From contig NZ_CP095046.1 of assembly GCF_022919215.1 (NCBI RefSeq), positions 4,702,501-4,766,500 on the forward strand: a stretch of 64,000 bases of DNA, written 5' to 3'. The number at the start of each line of letters is the position of its first letter. Position 1 is the stretch's first letter. Made by a program: the position numbers and the translations under genes. Under the pieces are notes generated by a model. That model had not been told where the DNA came from and did not search any database. It worked only from the letters and a program-made list of their open reading frames with translations. Below, one piece after another: positions 20,181 to 31,040 of this stretch. The stretch comes from Hymenobacter cellulosilyticus. GTDB taxonomy: Bacteria > Bacteroidota > Bacteroidia > Cytophagales > Hymenobacteraceae.

Positions 20181-21702
20181 CTAGCGCCGCCCTACCGACT
20201 TTCCCGCTTTGCCCGGCTTCGCGGCCGGAGTAGCTACCCGGTCCAGCTCCTGCTTCAGGTACTCCTCCATTTCCGTCACCCGGGTCTGGCTGATGGCCTC
20301 ATTCACCAGCACCACGAAGCCTGCCTGCTGCCCCGGATACATGACGCAGCGGGTGTTGAAGCCAATGGAATGCCCGTTGTGGAAGATGCGCCGCTGCCCG
20401 TCGGGGTCCGTGTCCAGCATCCAGCCCAGCCCGATGCTCGTGCCCCAGGCCGGCTGGTGGGCCAGCTTCACGGCCGGCTCTTTTTCGGCCAGGTTGGCCC
20501 GCACGTAGGTCAGCAGGTCGGCGGGCGTGGAGCACATCGTCGAGCCGCCCCAGTAGCCAGTGTAGTTGGCGTGGGTCTGGGCCCGCAGGGTTTCGTCGTA
20601 GCCGGTAGCAAAGCGGGCCTGCTCCTGGGCCGACAGTACCCGCTTGGTGTCCTTCATTCCGAAGCGGCTTTGCACAAACTGGGTGATAAGCTGCTCGTAG
20701 GGTTTCTGGTAAGCCCGCTCCAGCACCAGCTGCAAGATCAGCACGTCCAGGTTCTGGTAGCGGTAGGCGGCCCCGGGCTTGGTGCTGAGCGTAAAGGTGT
20801 GCATGTCCTGGAGCAGACTATCGGCCGTGTAGCGGTTATAATGCGCGATGCGCACCCCCAAATCAGCGTGCTCCTTCTCCAGCCGCGCCTTTTTCTCCTT
20901 GCTGTACTGCCGCGCCGTGCTGGGCAGGCCCGAGGTGTGGGTGGCCAGATCCACCAGCCGCACCGGCTGCCCCTCAAACTCCAGATTAGGATACGGCCCG
21001 GCAAATACTTCCGGATGTCGTCCGTGAGCTGCACCTTCTTGTCCAGCACGGCCTGGGCCAGCAGCGTGGTCACGAAGGTCTTGGCCACCGAGCCCAGGTC
21101 GTAGTAGGTGTTGGCCGTGGGCAGGCGGCCCGAGCCCTTGGTTACCTCCCCGTAGTTGTAGAAGTAGCTTTGCCCCTGCCAGTACAACCCAATGGACATG
21201 CCCGCCGCATCCGGGTGCTGCAAATACAGCGTGGCGGCCCGGTCCACGGCCTGGTCCAGGGCCGTGCGCTTGCGGTTGTCGGTTGCCAGCGGCGTAGCCC
21301 GGGCGGTGGGCTGGGCAATGAAGTCGGAAATAAAGTAGTCGTCAATCACGCCCGGGGCCGACGAAACCAGACTCACCCGCAGGTTCTGCTGCTCCCCACG
21401 CCAGGCAAAGTCGTGCCGGGTCTTGCGCTCCGGCAGCCCGCTGCTGCCCACGATGCGCCCCGTCTTGGCCTGCTGCTTTTGCAGGTACGCCGCCATAACG
21501 CCCACCGGCTCCACTTTCTTCAGGGCCTCACTCTTAAAAGCCTCAATGCCCTTGAAGTCGCCCCGGTTGAACTGCGCCACCAGCGTATCATTAAACTGGG
21601 CATACGAGGTAAACCGCGGCGCCTGAGCCCGCCCCTCCGCCGCCCAAAACAACCCCATCACCCCCACCAAGGGCCCGCGGCCTGAACATAACGACGCATC
21701 AT
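20181..21702 (-). CDS. secreted beta-lactamase-family serine hydrolase (frame broken twice)
   Basis: About 507 residues after restoring one base at about 20995-20999 and one at about 21671-21676; the second gives a proper start (MMRRYVQAAG at 21702) and a complete signal peptide ending GRAQ. A DUF3887-like N-terminal domain of about 120 residues is followed by a class C beta-lactamase/penicillin-binding fold with SxxK as SVAK in DLGSVAKTF, the YxN motif as YQN in YRYQNLDV, and HNGHSIGF as the third motif. Probably a periplasmic or surface esterase or peptidase; true beta-lactam hydrolysis is not implied. Both breaks lie in G/C runs. Confidence 0.85.
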
Positions 21703-21851
21703 AGCAATAAGTAAAAGTGAAACCAGACTACCGCCCGCCGCTTCTTCAGCCACCCGAGCAGCAGCAAGCTACGGAATGAGGCGAGTATGTAACCATCTTC
21801 CTCATAAACAAAACGCATATATGCTTTTGAGATACAGCAAGCAAACCAAAC

Positions 21852-24800
21852 TTATAGCCTAGCGCTCTTAGCTTTGTTTGAATTATATTTAATATAATCA
21901 ATTACAAATTTTTCAAGTCCCTCTTGTCCATAGTAATCATATGAGCAAACGTAGGGATTTGATTGTACACTATTTATACTCTTAAACCTAAACTCCATAT
22001 ATTGATACCTATATTCAACACAAAGATCAAGACCTTTTTGATATACTATATCAAATTCTGGATCAATCATCTTTTTCAAATATTTACAATAATAATACAA
22101 AGCTTCCAAATAATAATACTTAATGTGATACAGGTATTTGATTGCTTGGAGAAAATTATTCCTTTTCATCATGTTATCTTCTTCATTAAAAGCCATCATA
22201 AGTTCCTTAAGCCCTTTTGTATAAGGATTAGTAACCACTAATCTTTTTATTTTATCCATTGGTATACTCTTAATTTTTGATAGTACATACGTGCATTGCA
22301 CTACTTCTAAATGATATTCACTAAAAATATTTTCAATATATTTTTCCAAGACCTCAACATCAAGTTTTTTTGCAACATAATCACGTTCAAAAGAATAAAA
22401 TCTCCTAGGTAAATATTTGACTTCATCATGAATACCTAGATAGAAAAGATGATCGTTCAAGCTCCTATTAGCTTCACTTACATTGTAATTAATTTGATTA
22501 CTTATATATTTTAATGTATATCCTTCCATGCTATGAATCGCAGAAGCTGTATTCTTATAGAGCTTTTCAATATCATCTTCAGTATCAATTTTTCTATTTC
22601 CCATCTCTTCGACAGTAAGAAGGTTAACTATATCAACATAAGAAGTATCAAAGTTTTCTAAATAATATGTCATTTTTGCAATATTAGCATCAAGCAATTT
22701 ATCAGCATATTTTACATCACTGAAATAACCTTTTAGATTCACAATCTCCAATCTTATTTTATTAACCTGACTTTCACTAACTACATAATGACTAAGAAGA
22801 TTGACATAACTAAGCAGCTGCTTTTTATTAGTAACAACGCCGTTATCGGCCACTTCAATATATGGAATATACTCTAACACAAGAGAAAGATTATTTTTCA
22901 CCAGATTCTGCATTTTATACACAGCATTAATATCTCTCAAAGTATACACATCATTTAAATATTGAATTAGGTATACATTAAATTGGTATGCATTATTATA
23001 ATATTTACGCTTAACATCAGAGCTCTTTTTGGAGAATTGAAACTCAGCAAAGCGTCTTACAATAGGCTGCAGTTGCAAAACGCCATCATAATTCTCTACC
23101 AAGGATTTGTTTTGCAAACTCCTGAGTTCAGAATCACTAATTCTATTCGAACCACTGTTCTTCGCAAAACACTTCTTAAAATCACTCAACCCAATTCCGT
23201 CAGGAAACAGGTGAAGAAGCTCAAAAGCCAATTTTTCTTTTGAGGATAATTTGCTATATGAATAATTTATAGACTGATAAATAGATTTGGTCCTCTCAAT
23301 ATTTAGATCAGCATTTTTATTATATATTTTATCAAAATCAGTAGATGTTATTTCAAAAAACGAGTCAATTAATTGCTCTTTCAAATTCAATATACTCTGT
23401 TTAACAGTATTCCGAGTAACAAGCTTTATTGCAAGAGGGTTGTTGTTTAATATATTTTCAAGTACATCAGATCTTAAAATCAGCATTTCATCCTCATCTA
23501 TTTTCCCATAATATTTTTCAAAAAGGATTACTGCATCATCAGTTGTCATTGATGATAAATTAAAAACATCTTCGAAGTCAACACCTAATGTTTCTCTGGA
23601 AGTAATAATAATATTTGCATAATCGGTTGCAAACTCCAGTAAATTCAAAATTCTATTAAATTCATCTTTATTATCAATATTTACAACAGTTTCAAAGTTA
23701 TCTAGAATAATAAGCAAATCAAACTTAGTGTTTAAATCCAAAAGATACTCTTGGAAATTAATAATATTTTGAAGTTTAAACCCTTTAATTAATTGCTCCT
23801 CAAAATCAATATAATTCGTCACTTGTTCACAAGATATAAAAGACACACCGTTATCAAAGAATCCTCTGTTATATAACTCAAATGCAACTTTTTTTGCCAA
23901 GGTCGTTTTACCCGTTCCCCAGACCCTTTTATATTAAGAACCTTGCCAGAAGACACTATAGATCTAATTTTACCAGCAACAATGCCTTGCTCTTCAATTC
24001 TACCAACAATATCATCTACACTCTTATGTGTAAAATCTATAATATTTCTTTTGCCATATAAGCTTTTTTCGACAAAACTACCTTTGGTGATTTTATCAAC
24101 TGGCATAAAATTATTAACATTGATATTATCAATAGAACTCACATCTTCAAGATTACGCAACGACTTATACACAAACTTGTTGATAGCAGAGTTTTTATAG
24201 TTGAATATATTAACAGCATTACTAACAAGGCTAATATCAATCACATCATCAGATATAATTATCTTACAAATAGTTTCATCCATTAAATAAGAACTTAACT
24301 CATCAATAGAAACTAGCTGACTCTTCATATTATCATCTTCTATATAAAGCTTACCTTTATATACCTTGGCTATTATAATAATAAAATCATAGTCATCAAC
24401 TTTTTGAAGAGCACGAACATTAAGATAAGACTTTACAAACTCAATATTCAAATTCTCGAAACAATTTACAATTTGATGTATATCGTCAAAAATCTTAATA
24501 TCAACTGGTTTAGGATACAAAAATGCAAATTTTGGAAAGCGCTCAACTTTATTAAAGTTACTTAACAAGACAGGAGCAGATTCAATAACGTCTTTTTTGG
24601 AATCCAAACACTGATTAATAACTTGATCAATATCACTGTAATTTGATACAACAATTGGTTTTATAAAACTAAATTTTTTAAAATCATTTGGTGTACTTGT
24701 AACAACATAATGCACATTACTCCCATCAAACATTTGATCAATATATGTAAATAAATTATTCACGTATGGATCATTAAACCCAAATCCAATAAATAAAATT

Positions 24801-25363
24801 GTATTATTTATAAATAATTCCTTCATTTTTAATATTGCAGCATTTTCCCTAGCATACAATGCCTCGTAATCTTTTGTGAATACTACGCATCCTGACGGAT
24901 CAACGCTAGAACTACCGTGGATCTTAAATATGTAACTATCTTTACCTTTTAGTTGATTTATTTTAAAACTGGAATCATATACTGCACTGTAAGCTTCTGG
25001 ACATGCAAGCTCAAATGCATTGTCATAATTAGTAGTAACTACTTTGCCAGACAACTTCATTATATCATAATGACAATTCAATAATTCAACATTATTTATC
25101 TTAAAATTTTCCTCTATATATCTATATATATCATTTTTTTCTGGCAATAGCTTATCCAATACCTCTATTGGACTTAGTAATCCATCTTCTAATAATTGAA
25201 TAAACCCTTTTAATTTATTATCGTCAGATTTGTTAATAACATCGACCACCATTTGTTTCCAGTCTGGTAGACCAAACCTTCTTGACATACCAGCTCCCGC
25301 AAAAACCACCAATTTTTTTGCTTTTACTGCGCTCAAAACGTTATTAGGGATGACGAAAGACAT
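21852..25363 (-). CDS. SIR2-STAND (NB-ARC-like) NTPase, putative antiphage protein (frame broken once)
   Basis: 1170 residues after restoring one G in the run at 23917-23920, which converts IKGSGERVKRP into the perfect Walker A GSGGTGKTT (about residue 478). The N-terminal 270 residues are a SIR2-like NADase domain: FAGAGMSRRFG, TTNYDNAFE, FKIHGSS, FIGFGFNDPYV. The STAND core has Walker B LLIILDNFE, a sensor TSRE and NNPLAIKL (the GxP/GLPLAL position). The C-terminal 400 residues are helical, a likely sensor. This is the layout of Avs5-type SIR2-STAND defence proteins (NAD depletion upon phage sensing); the exact subfamily is not proven. The gene is about 30% GC against about 60% around it. 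The start could also be 25384. Confidence 0.87.
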
Positions 25364-25414
25364 AAAAAGTGTATTTAATTTCATTGAATAAGTCAAGCAC
25401 ATGACTTTGCAATT

Positions 25415-25445
25415 CAATATTACATCTTTGACCTCGCAATAACAA
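25415..25445 (-). promoter_or_regulatory. candidate Bacteroidota-type promoter for the SIR2-STAND gene
   Basis: On the minus strand TTG (25445-25443), a 20-base spacer, then TAATATTG (25422-25415), a 7/8 match to TAnnTTTG. The start would be about 40-50 bases upstream of the coding region. Pattern match only. Confidence 0.4.
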
Positions 25446-25446
25446 T

Positions 25447-25477
25447 CAAAAAAGGCCCCGGCTAACGCCGGGGCCTC
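25447..25477 (-). terminator. intrinsic terminator
   Basis: Hairpin AGGCCCCGGC / GCCGGGGCCT with a T-run on the minus strand, ending the upstream minus-strand gene (25502-26438) just before the SIR2-STAND promoter. Confidence 0.8.
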
Positions 25478-25501
25478 TCTCGTTCTAACCAAACCACCCC
25501 C

Positions 25502-26438
25502 TCACCTAACCAGCCACCGCCCCTCCCCGTCCACCTGCTCCAGCACCACCAGCAAATACGGCGCGTCCTCTGCCCCAGCCGGCTGTAATCCCCAAGGCCA
25601 CGTCCGTCTTGTGCTTCACCACCACGCCCTGCCCGGGGCCGGACCCGCCGACGCCGAAACCGCCGTGTAATACCGCAGCGTCAGCCCCTTGCCGCTGCGG
25701 TTGCCCAGCGTGGGGGCCACCACGCCCGCCTCCCGCCGGTCATACACCAGCACCGGCTTGCCGTAGCGCACCGGCCCCGATACTCAGCCTTGCGCGTAGC
25801 CGCCGTTTTTACCAGCGTCCGCGCCGCCTCATACTGCCGCACCAGCTCGGGCTGGGCCAGCTCCTGGGCCCGCACGAAGGGGTCCAGTTCCGTTTCCAGC
25901 GTTTCGCGGGCCGCCGCCAGCAGCTCCGGCAGCGTGGCCGTGGCCGTACTCGTGCCCACCTCAATCTGCCGCGTCAGACCCTGAGTCGCCGTCAGCTCCT
26001 GCACGTCCGATTGCAGCGTCTGCCGCACCCTGGGGTCGTAGCCCGCGTCGGCCAGGTCGGCCGGCAGCAGCGTGTCCACGGCCTCGTCCACCTTGCGCAG
26101 GTAGGCCAGCAGCTCATAGTCCTTGCCGGGCAGCATCTTGCTGAGCGGCTTCTTCAATTCCCCGCGCAGGGCCGCGTCCTTCGTCAGGGCCACCACCAGC
26201 AGCCGCAGCACTTCCGCCTTCTGCGCCGCCTCGGCTTTCACCGTCTGCCGGTCACGCGTTACCTCCGTCGTGGTGTGGTCCTGGGCCACTGTGGTTTGCC
26301 CAATGCGCCCCACCAGTCCGGCCAGCGCCGCCCGGCCCAGCTCAATGCGCTTGATAGTCACCAGCGGCTCGCCCGCCCCTGAAAGAAGCGCAGCACCGCC
26401 TCATACATTGTAATCTGATTCTGCTGTTTGGTATTCAT
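25502..26438 (-). CDS. hypothetical protein, frame broken about four times
   Basis: No recognised family. Start ATG at 26438 (MNTKQQNQITMYEAVLRFF), stop at 25502-25504. One continuous reading of about 312 residues appears only if one base is restored at about 26376, 25773 and 25650 and one G removed at about 25580, all in G/C runs. The middle (about 30-215) is predicted helical with many Ala, Leu, Glu and Thr; the C-terminal 80 residues look beta-rich (RYGKPVLVYDRREAG, GKGLTLRYYTAV, YLLVVLEQVDGEG). No signal peptide or membrane helix. It could be a real decayed gene, but the error pattern matches the rest of the window. Confidence 0.5.
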
Positions 26439-26901
26439 AACTCAACGCGTAAATAAATAAGAGTGAAGCAAATCCGGCCCGTCACGACCGGCCACAAAAG
26501 CTACCATTTATATATAGCAGCTCCACACTATTCACCCCCTGTTCCCCAGGTTTATTTTTCACCCAACACCTAGCCTCTGCCGCCCGCCACCAACCGCCTG
26601 CCAACCGCCACTCTTCCCCTGCTACCCGCCACTTTATTCCTGCCATCCGTCACCTACCTCCTACTACCCGCCACTCTACTCCTGCCACCCGCCACTTTAT
26701 TCCTGCCGTGCGCCACTCTTCTCCTGCCGTGCGCCATCCTTCTGCTGCCGTGGGTCAGATGCTTCCTGCCACCAGCCAGCTACTGGCTGCCAGGTGCCAC
26801 CCCTAATTTACCGCGTCCCCATTGCCCACCCCATCCAAACCCGCTACTTTTAGTCGGCTCCTACTCCCTCTTATTCGCTTAAGCATCCTTATTCATCCTC
26901 C
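26439..26901. other. intergenic, 463 bases, with tandem repeat
   Basis: C-rich, G-poor plus strand. Dominated by the 21-bp tandem repeat at 26576-26798; otherwise no ORF with a start, terminator or RNA seen. Confidence 0.5.
26576..26798. repeat. degenerate 21-bp tandem repeat, about 10 copies
   Basis: Units begin CCTGCCACCCGCCACT and recur at 26597, 26618, 26639, 26660, 26681, 26702, 26723, 26744 and 26765, with partial copies at both ends. The register is exact at 21 bases while the sequence drifts. It sits between a divergent hypothetical gene and a lipoprotein gene. Confidence 0.85.
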
Positions 26902-28223
26902 ATGCATCGTTTTTCCGCCCTATTCATTCTGTTACTACTCTGCCTTTCCGCCTGCGAATCCGCCCGGCAGGAAGACCCTCAGCCCGTTCCCCTCACCACC
27001 AGCATTGCCCTGCAAGTTCCCCAACTGCAGAACGACAGCACCGCCGTGCTTACTTGGTCGGCCCTGAACAACCCCGACGTCAAGGAATACCGCCTCAAGC
27101 GCTGGGAAGTAACCAACGCCCCCGTTACCACCTACTCCGTTCAGCCCACCAACCCCGCCGCGCCCACCGTCACTTACGCCGACGGCTCCATTCCCTACTC
27201 CGACGAAGTCCAGTACCAGGTCGTCGGCGTGCTGGCCTCGGGCAAGACCATCGAAAGCAATACCGTCATCTTCCGCCGCCCGGGCGTCCTCATGGCCCGC
27301 GCCCACCTCTACGACGTGCTCTTCGATGAGCCCAGCCGCACCCTCTACTTCTTCAGCCGCGGCGGCATCGTCAGCCAGTACAGCCTGGCCGCCCAGCAGA
27401 TTGTCAAAACCATTCAGGTAGGCCAAAGCGTCGAACACGGCAGCCTGGCTACCTTCCAGGGGCGGCGCGAGCTGTACCTCCCCACCGAAGACGGCCGCGT
27501 CTTTATCTACGACGCGGCCAGCCTCACCAAGCTCGATGAGGTGCGGGTAAACTACAGCCAGCCCACCCGCGGCCTGACTTCCGTGCTGTCTAGTAATGGC
27601 CTGCTCTACATCACCACCACTGACAACAACGGCCCCACCCTGCGCATCTACGACCGGGCCACCAAAGCCCCGCTGCCCTACCAGAACAACCGCGACTGGT
27701 ACGGCCAACGCCTCTACCAGGTGCCCGGCTCTGGCACCGAGTTGGTGGGCATGGCTCTGTACGTATTTCCCATGGTTTACACCTATTATAGCTTCACGCC
27801 CGCCGGCACCCTCATCGGCTCCCAGCAGAGCTTCTCCCAGCGCAACCACCAGCTGGACGGCCGCATCTTCGAGTTCCTCCCGACGGGCAGCGCTACATCA
27901 CCGGCGCCTATGGTACCATCTACGACAAAACCACCACCTACCAGTCGGCCCTGCCCGAGCTATTCACCACCTACACCTGCTACGGCCCCGACGCGGCCAC
28001 CCAAACTCTTTACGCCGGCACCAAGGACCGCAGCATCTACGCCTTTTCCCTGCAAGCGCCCCACGCCCTGAAGCGCCGCCTCAAAACCCGCTTCTACCCC
28101 TTCAAAATCCTGAAAGACCCCGCCGGCGGCTTCATCACCCTCAGCATCGAAACGCCCCTCGAAGCCTTCCTCAAGAACACCACCTTCTACGACGCCAAAA
28201 TCCTCATCGAGCACCTCGACTAG
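26902..28223 (+). CDS. lipoprotein with FnIII-like domain and beta-propeller (frame broken once)
   Basis: About 440 residues after restoring one G at 27885-27887, after which LPTGQRYITGAYGTIYDK continues to the stop at 28221. The lipoprotein signal is LLLCLSACES (Cys about 18). Residues about 35-120 look like a fibronectin-III fold (VLTWSALNNPDVKEYRLKRW...EVQYQVVGV). The rest has repeated strands such as GRVFIYDAASLTKLDEVRV and LRIYDRATKAPL, as in PQQ/WD-type propellers. Predicted outer-membrane or periplasmic surface protein; function unknown. Confidence 0.8.
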
Positions 28224-28301
28224 CGTCGTTTTTAGGCCGCTGCCCCGGCCGCTCACCTTGGTTGGTCTTCCTATCTTCCTTTTCCCCTTTCCACTGCCCC
28301 T

Positions 28302-28783
28302 ATGGACCTTTCTACCCGCCACCGCCTCGTTGAGGAACTCCGCTACCTGCTCGAAAAAGGCTTTGCCCACGGCGCCCTCGAAGACGCCTGCGCGGGTATT
28401 CCCGCCGATAAGCTCAACCAGCGCGTGCCCGAAGTACCCTACACCATCTGGGAGCTCGTCGAGCACATCCGCATCGCCCAGTACGACATCCTCGACTTCA
28501 GCCGCAACCCCGCCTACGAAACCCTCGACTGGCCCGCCGCCTACTGGCCCTCGCGCACCCAGCCCGTCGACGAGGCCACCTTCCAGCGCACCGTCGCCCA
28601 GATCACCCACGACCGGGAAGAGTTCTTGCGCCTGCTCCAAAACCCCGCCCTCGACCTGCTGGCCCCTTCCCCCACGGCACCGGCCAGAACCTGCTGCGCG
28701 AGGGCATGCTCATCGCCGACCACAACAGCTACCACCTGGGCCAGCTCATCTTGGTGCGCCGCCTGCTCGGCATCTGGGAATAG
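28302..28783 (+). CDS. DinB-like metal-binding four-helix protein (frame broken once)
   Basis: 160 residues after restoring one C at 28663-28666 ([17 protein letters not shown]). DinB/DUF1572-like helical bundle with the putative metal-ligand histidines in [11 protein letters not shown] and in the C-terminal [10 protein letters not shown]. DinB-superfamily proteins include thiol-dependent transferases and hydrolases; the substrate here is unknown. Cytosolic. Confidence 0.82.
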
Positions 28784-28866
28784 CTTCCACCTCCGGGAAT
28801 CCCCTTAGAAACCCGCTACATTTACCGCTTACTCTCTTTGTTTTTTCCAGCTTACTTTTTCATTTG

Positions 28867-29367
28867 ATGTCATTTTTACGCCGCAGCGCCCTGACCGCTG
28901 CTCTGGTGGGCAGCCTGGCCCTGGGTAGCTTTGCCCAAACCACCACTCCCACCGCGTCGGCTCCGGCCCCGCCTACCACCCCCTTGCTCGGACCCGGGCA
29001 GGTAACCACCGAGAAGTACAAGGACTACCTCAACAAGCGCTACGCCGACGACAAGGAAGCCCGGGCCGTCATTCACCTCTTCAATCGTAAGAAAACCGGC
29101 GGCATCATATGGCTGGCTACCGGCGTGGGCGTCATTGGCTTCGTCGCCTCCCAAACCGGCACCAAAACCACCAACTCGGGTACCACCACCGTTACCGTCA
29201 CGCCCCTGGGCTACGGCCTGATGCTGGGCCTCTTCGGCGGCGTCGGCATCGGCAAGCTGGCCCGCTTCAACAGCGAGAAGCTCTACCAAACCCTGGCCGA
29301 GTACGATAAGAGCCACTCCTTCCCCGGCTTCGTGATGGAAAAGCTGGACGACAAGGACTACCGCTAA
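28867..29367 (+). CDS. small exported membrane protein of unknown function
   Basis: 166 residues from ATG at 28867. Signal peptide (LRRSALTAALVGSLALGSFAQ), a Thr/Pro/Ala-rich linker, a basic amphipathic stretch (EKYKDYLNKRYADDKEARAVIHLF), then two hydrophobic segments (GIIWLATGVGVIGFVAS and LGYGLMLGLFGGVGIGKL). Codon use matches neighbours. No family recognised. Confidence 0.75.
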   Translation: MSFLRRSALTAALVGSLALGSFAQTTTPTASAPAPPTTPLLGPGQVTTEKYKDYLNKRYADDKEARAVIHLFNRKKTGGIIWLATGVGVIGFVASQTGTKTTNSGTTTVTVTPLGYGLMLGLFGGVGIGKLARFNSEKLYQTLAEYDKSHSFPGFVMEKLDDKDYR

Positions 29368-29392
29368 GCCCGGCCTCTAGTGTTACTCCCTG

Positions 29393-29420
29393 CAGCCCCG
29401 GCCCTGGTCGGGGCTTTTGC
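29393..29420 (+). terminator. intrinsic terminator
   Basis: Hairpin AGCCCCG...CGGGGCT followed by TTTTG, 26 bases after the preceding stop codon. Confidence 0.7.
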
Positions 29421-29545
29421 GTTAGCACTCCGGCTCCCTTCTCCAACCGCAGCCCCGGAATAGCCGGAATCCCTGCGCTTTTTGCGTACTTCGGAGCCAC
29501 CGGACCGCTAGCAACTCCCCACCGCCCGGCCTTATCTACTCCGCT

Positions 29546-30274
29546 ATGAAAAGCCTGTTCCTGCTCCTGTTGGCTACCCTTCTCAGCAGCGCCTTTACCC
29601 CGCCGCCCTCGCCGGCCCGCCGCGCTCCGGCCATCCTGGTGTTCTACCGCACGGCCGGCTTCCGTCACAAGTCTATCCCCGACGGCCTGCGGGCCCTGTT
29701 GAAGATGGGCCAGGAAAACAACTTCCGCGTTGATACCACCAACAGCAACACCCGCTTCACTTCCCGCCAGCTCAAGGCCTACCAGGCCGTCGTCTTCCTC
29801 AACACCACCGCCGACGTGCTCACCGAACCCCAGCAAACGGCCTTTGAGCGCTACATCCGCGCCGGCCACGGCTTCGTGGGCGTCCACGCCGCCACCGACA
29901 CCGAGTTCGACTGGCCCTGGTTCAACGGCCTGGTGGGCGCCTACTTCGTAAACCATCCCAAGGTGCAGCCCGCCACCGTGCGCGTCCTCAACCAGCAGCA
30001 CCCCGCCACCGCCCACCTGCCCGCCGAGTGGCCCCGCACCGACGAGTGGTACAACTTCAAAAGCATCACCTCCGGCCTTACCATCCTGGCTACCGTGGAT
30101 GAAACCACCTACTCGGGCGGCACCAACGGCCCGGCCCACCCCTTCGCCTGGTACCACGCCTACGACGGAGGCCGGGCCTTTTATACTGCCGGGGGCCACA
30201 CCCCGGAAAGCTACCAGGAGCCCCTGTTTCTGCAGCACCTGCTGGGCGGCATCCGCTACGCCATGGGCCAGTAG
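29546..30274 (+). CDS. ThuA-like domain protein, exported
   Basis: 242 residues. Signal peptide (1-about 20), then a ThuA/class-I-glutamine-amidotransferase-like fold: ILVFYRTAGFRHKSIPDG, YQAVVFLNTTADVLTEPQ, GHGFVGVHAATDTEFDWPWFNGLVGAYF, HPFAWYHAYDGGRAFYTAGGHT. This set is typical of bacterial ThuA-like proteins linked to sugar metabolism; no complete catalytic triad is claimed. Probably periplasmic. Confidence 0.9.
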   Translation: MKSLFLLLLATLLSSAFTPPPSPARRAPAILVFYRTAGFRHKSIPDGLRALLKMGQENNFRVDTTNSNTRFTSRQLKAYQAVVFLNTTADVLTEPQQTAFERYIRAGHGFVGVHAATDTEFDWPWFNGLVGAYFVNHPKVQPATVRVLNQQHPATAHLPAEWPRTDEWYNFKSITSGLTILATVDETTYSGGTNGPAHPFAWYHAYDGGRAFYTAGGHTPESYQEPLFLQHLLGGIRYAMGQ

Positions 30275-30428
30275 CCATGAGCACGGTGCCATTCCCCAGT
30301 CCGAAAACCAAGACCCATACCGCCTGCAACACCACCCAGCCCGCCACCTGAACCGTCCGAACCTGCCCGCTAGCCCCGGCCTACTACAGTGCAGACACCA
30401 AGCACCTTTCCCCAAACACCCGCACTAC

Positions 30429-31040
30429 ATGAGTCTTAGCCTAGTTTCCGTTGGCGCAATGGGCATGGGCGCCCTGATGCTTTACGACGCTCTGCGCAAC
30501 CAGCGCCACCGCCTGCGGATGCGGCGTATCGGCCGGCCCGCCACTGCCACCATCGTGGAGCGCCACTGGGACGAGAAGCACGAATACACCTACTCCCTGG
30601 TGCGCTTTTACTCGCCCACCCACGGCTGGATAACCGCCCGCCCCTCCCAAGCCCACGACGTTCACCACGCCAGCATCGGCGCGCAAGTGCCCATTCTCTA
30701 TCACCCCACCCAACCGCACCAGGTCATTATCGGGTCCCAGTCCCTGGCCTCAGGCACCGTAGCGCTGGTTCTGATTGGGCTGGGTATTATCGTCTACGGC
30801 CTCTGGCTCACCTTTTCTGACATCGGCCCCCGGCAGCCCACCGCCGAAGACGACGTTACGCCAGCCTGGCAGTCTGCTCCGGCAGTTCCCTGCGCAAGAA
30901 AAGGAGAAGCAGGTACTCTAGCCCGGCTTGCCGCCCACTCGAATGCCCGGCTCCCCAGGTCATTGCCCCACCACAAAAAAAAGCCCCGACCATACCGGCC
31001 GGGGCTTTTGTTAGCAAGTCTGCAATCCTCCTGCGCCTAG
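30429..31040 (+). CDS. DUF3592-like membrane protein; C-terminal end uncertain
   Basis: Starts at ATG 30429. Residues 1-20 hold a hydrophobic segment, followed by the DUF3592-like GRPATATIVERHW...SLVRFYSPTHGWITAR...GAQVPILYHPTQPHQVIIG block and a second membrane segment (VALVLIGLGIIVYGLWLTF). After about residue 135 the sequence is low-quality and runs through a terminator hairpin at 30982-31009, so the real stop is probably earlier, with the frame altered around 30860-30900. The N-terminal 135 residues are well supported. Confidence 0.6.
   Translation: MSLSLVSVGAMGMGALMLYDALRNQRHRLRMRRIGRPATATIVERHWDEKHEYTYSLVRFYSPTHGWITARPSQAHDVHHASIGAQVPILYHPTQPHQVIIGSQSLASGTVALVLIGLGIIVYGLWLTFSDIGPRQPTAEDDVTPAWQSAPAVPCARKGEAGTLARLAAHSNARLPRSLPHHKKKPRPYRPGLLLASLQSSCA
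30982..31009. terminator. bidirectional intrinsic terminator
   Basis: Hairpin AAGCCCCG / CGGGGCTT with A- and T-runs on either side; serves the convergent GH81 gene and the DUF3592 gene. Confidence 0.8.

Noticed and set aside
20181..21702. True beta-lactamase
   Set aside because: Has SxxK/YxN/HxG but also a DUF3887-like N-terminus, as in secreted esterase-like relatives; resistance role not supported.
21852..23900. Separate NTPase gene and separate SIR2 gene
   Set aside because: The split falls inside Walker A; one restored G fuses both into a canonical SIR2-STAND protein.
26576..26798. CRISPR-like array
   Set aside because: Period is 21 with no alternation of conserved repeat and unique spacer, and no cas gene nearby.
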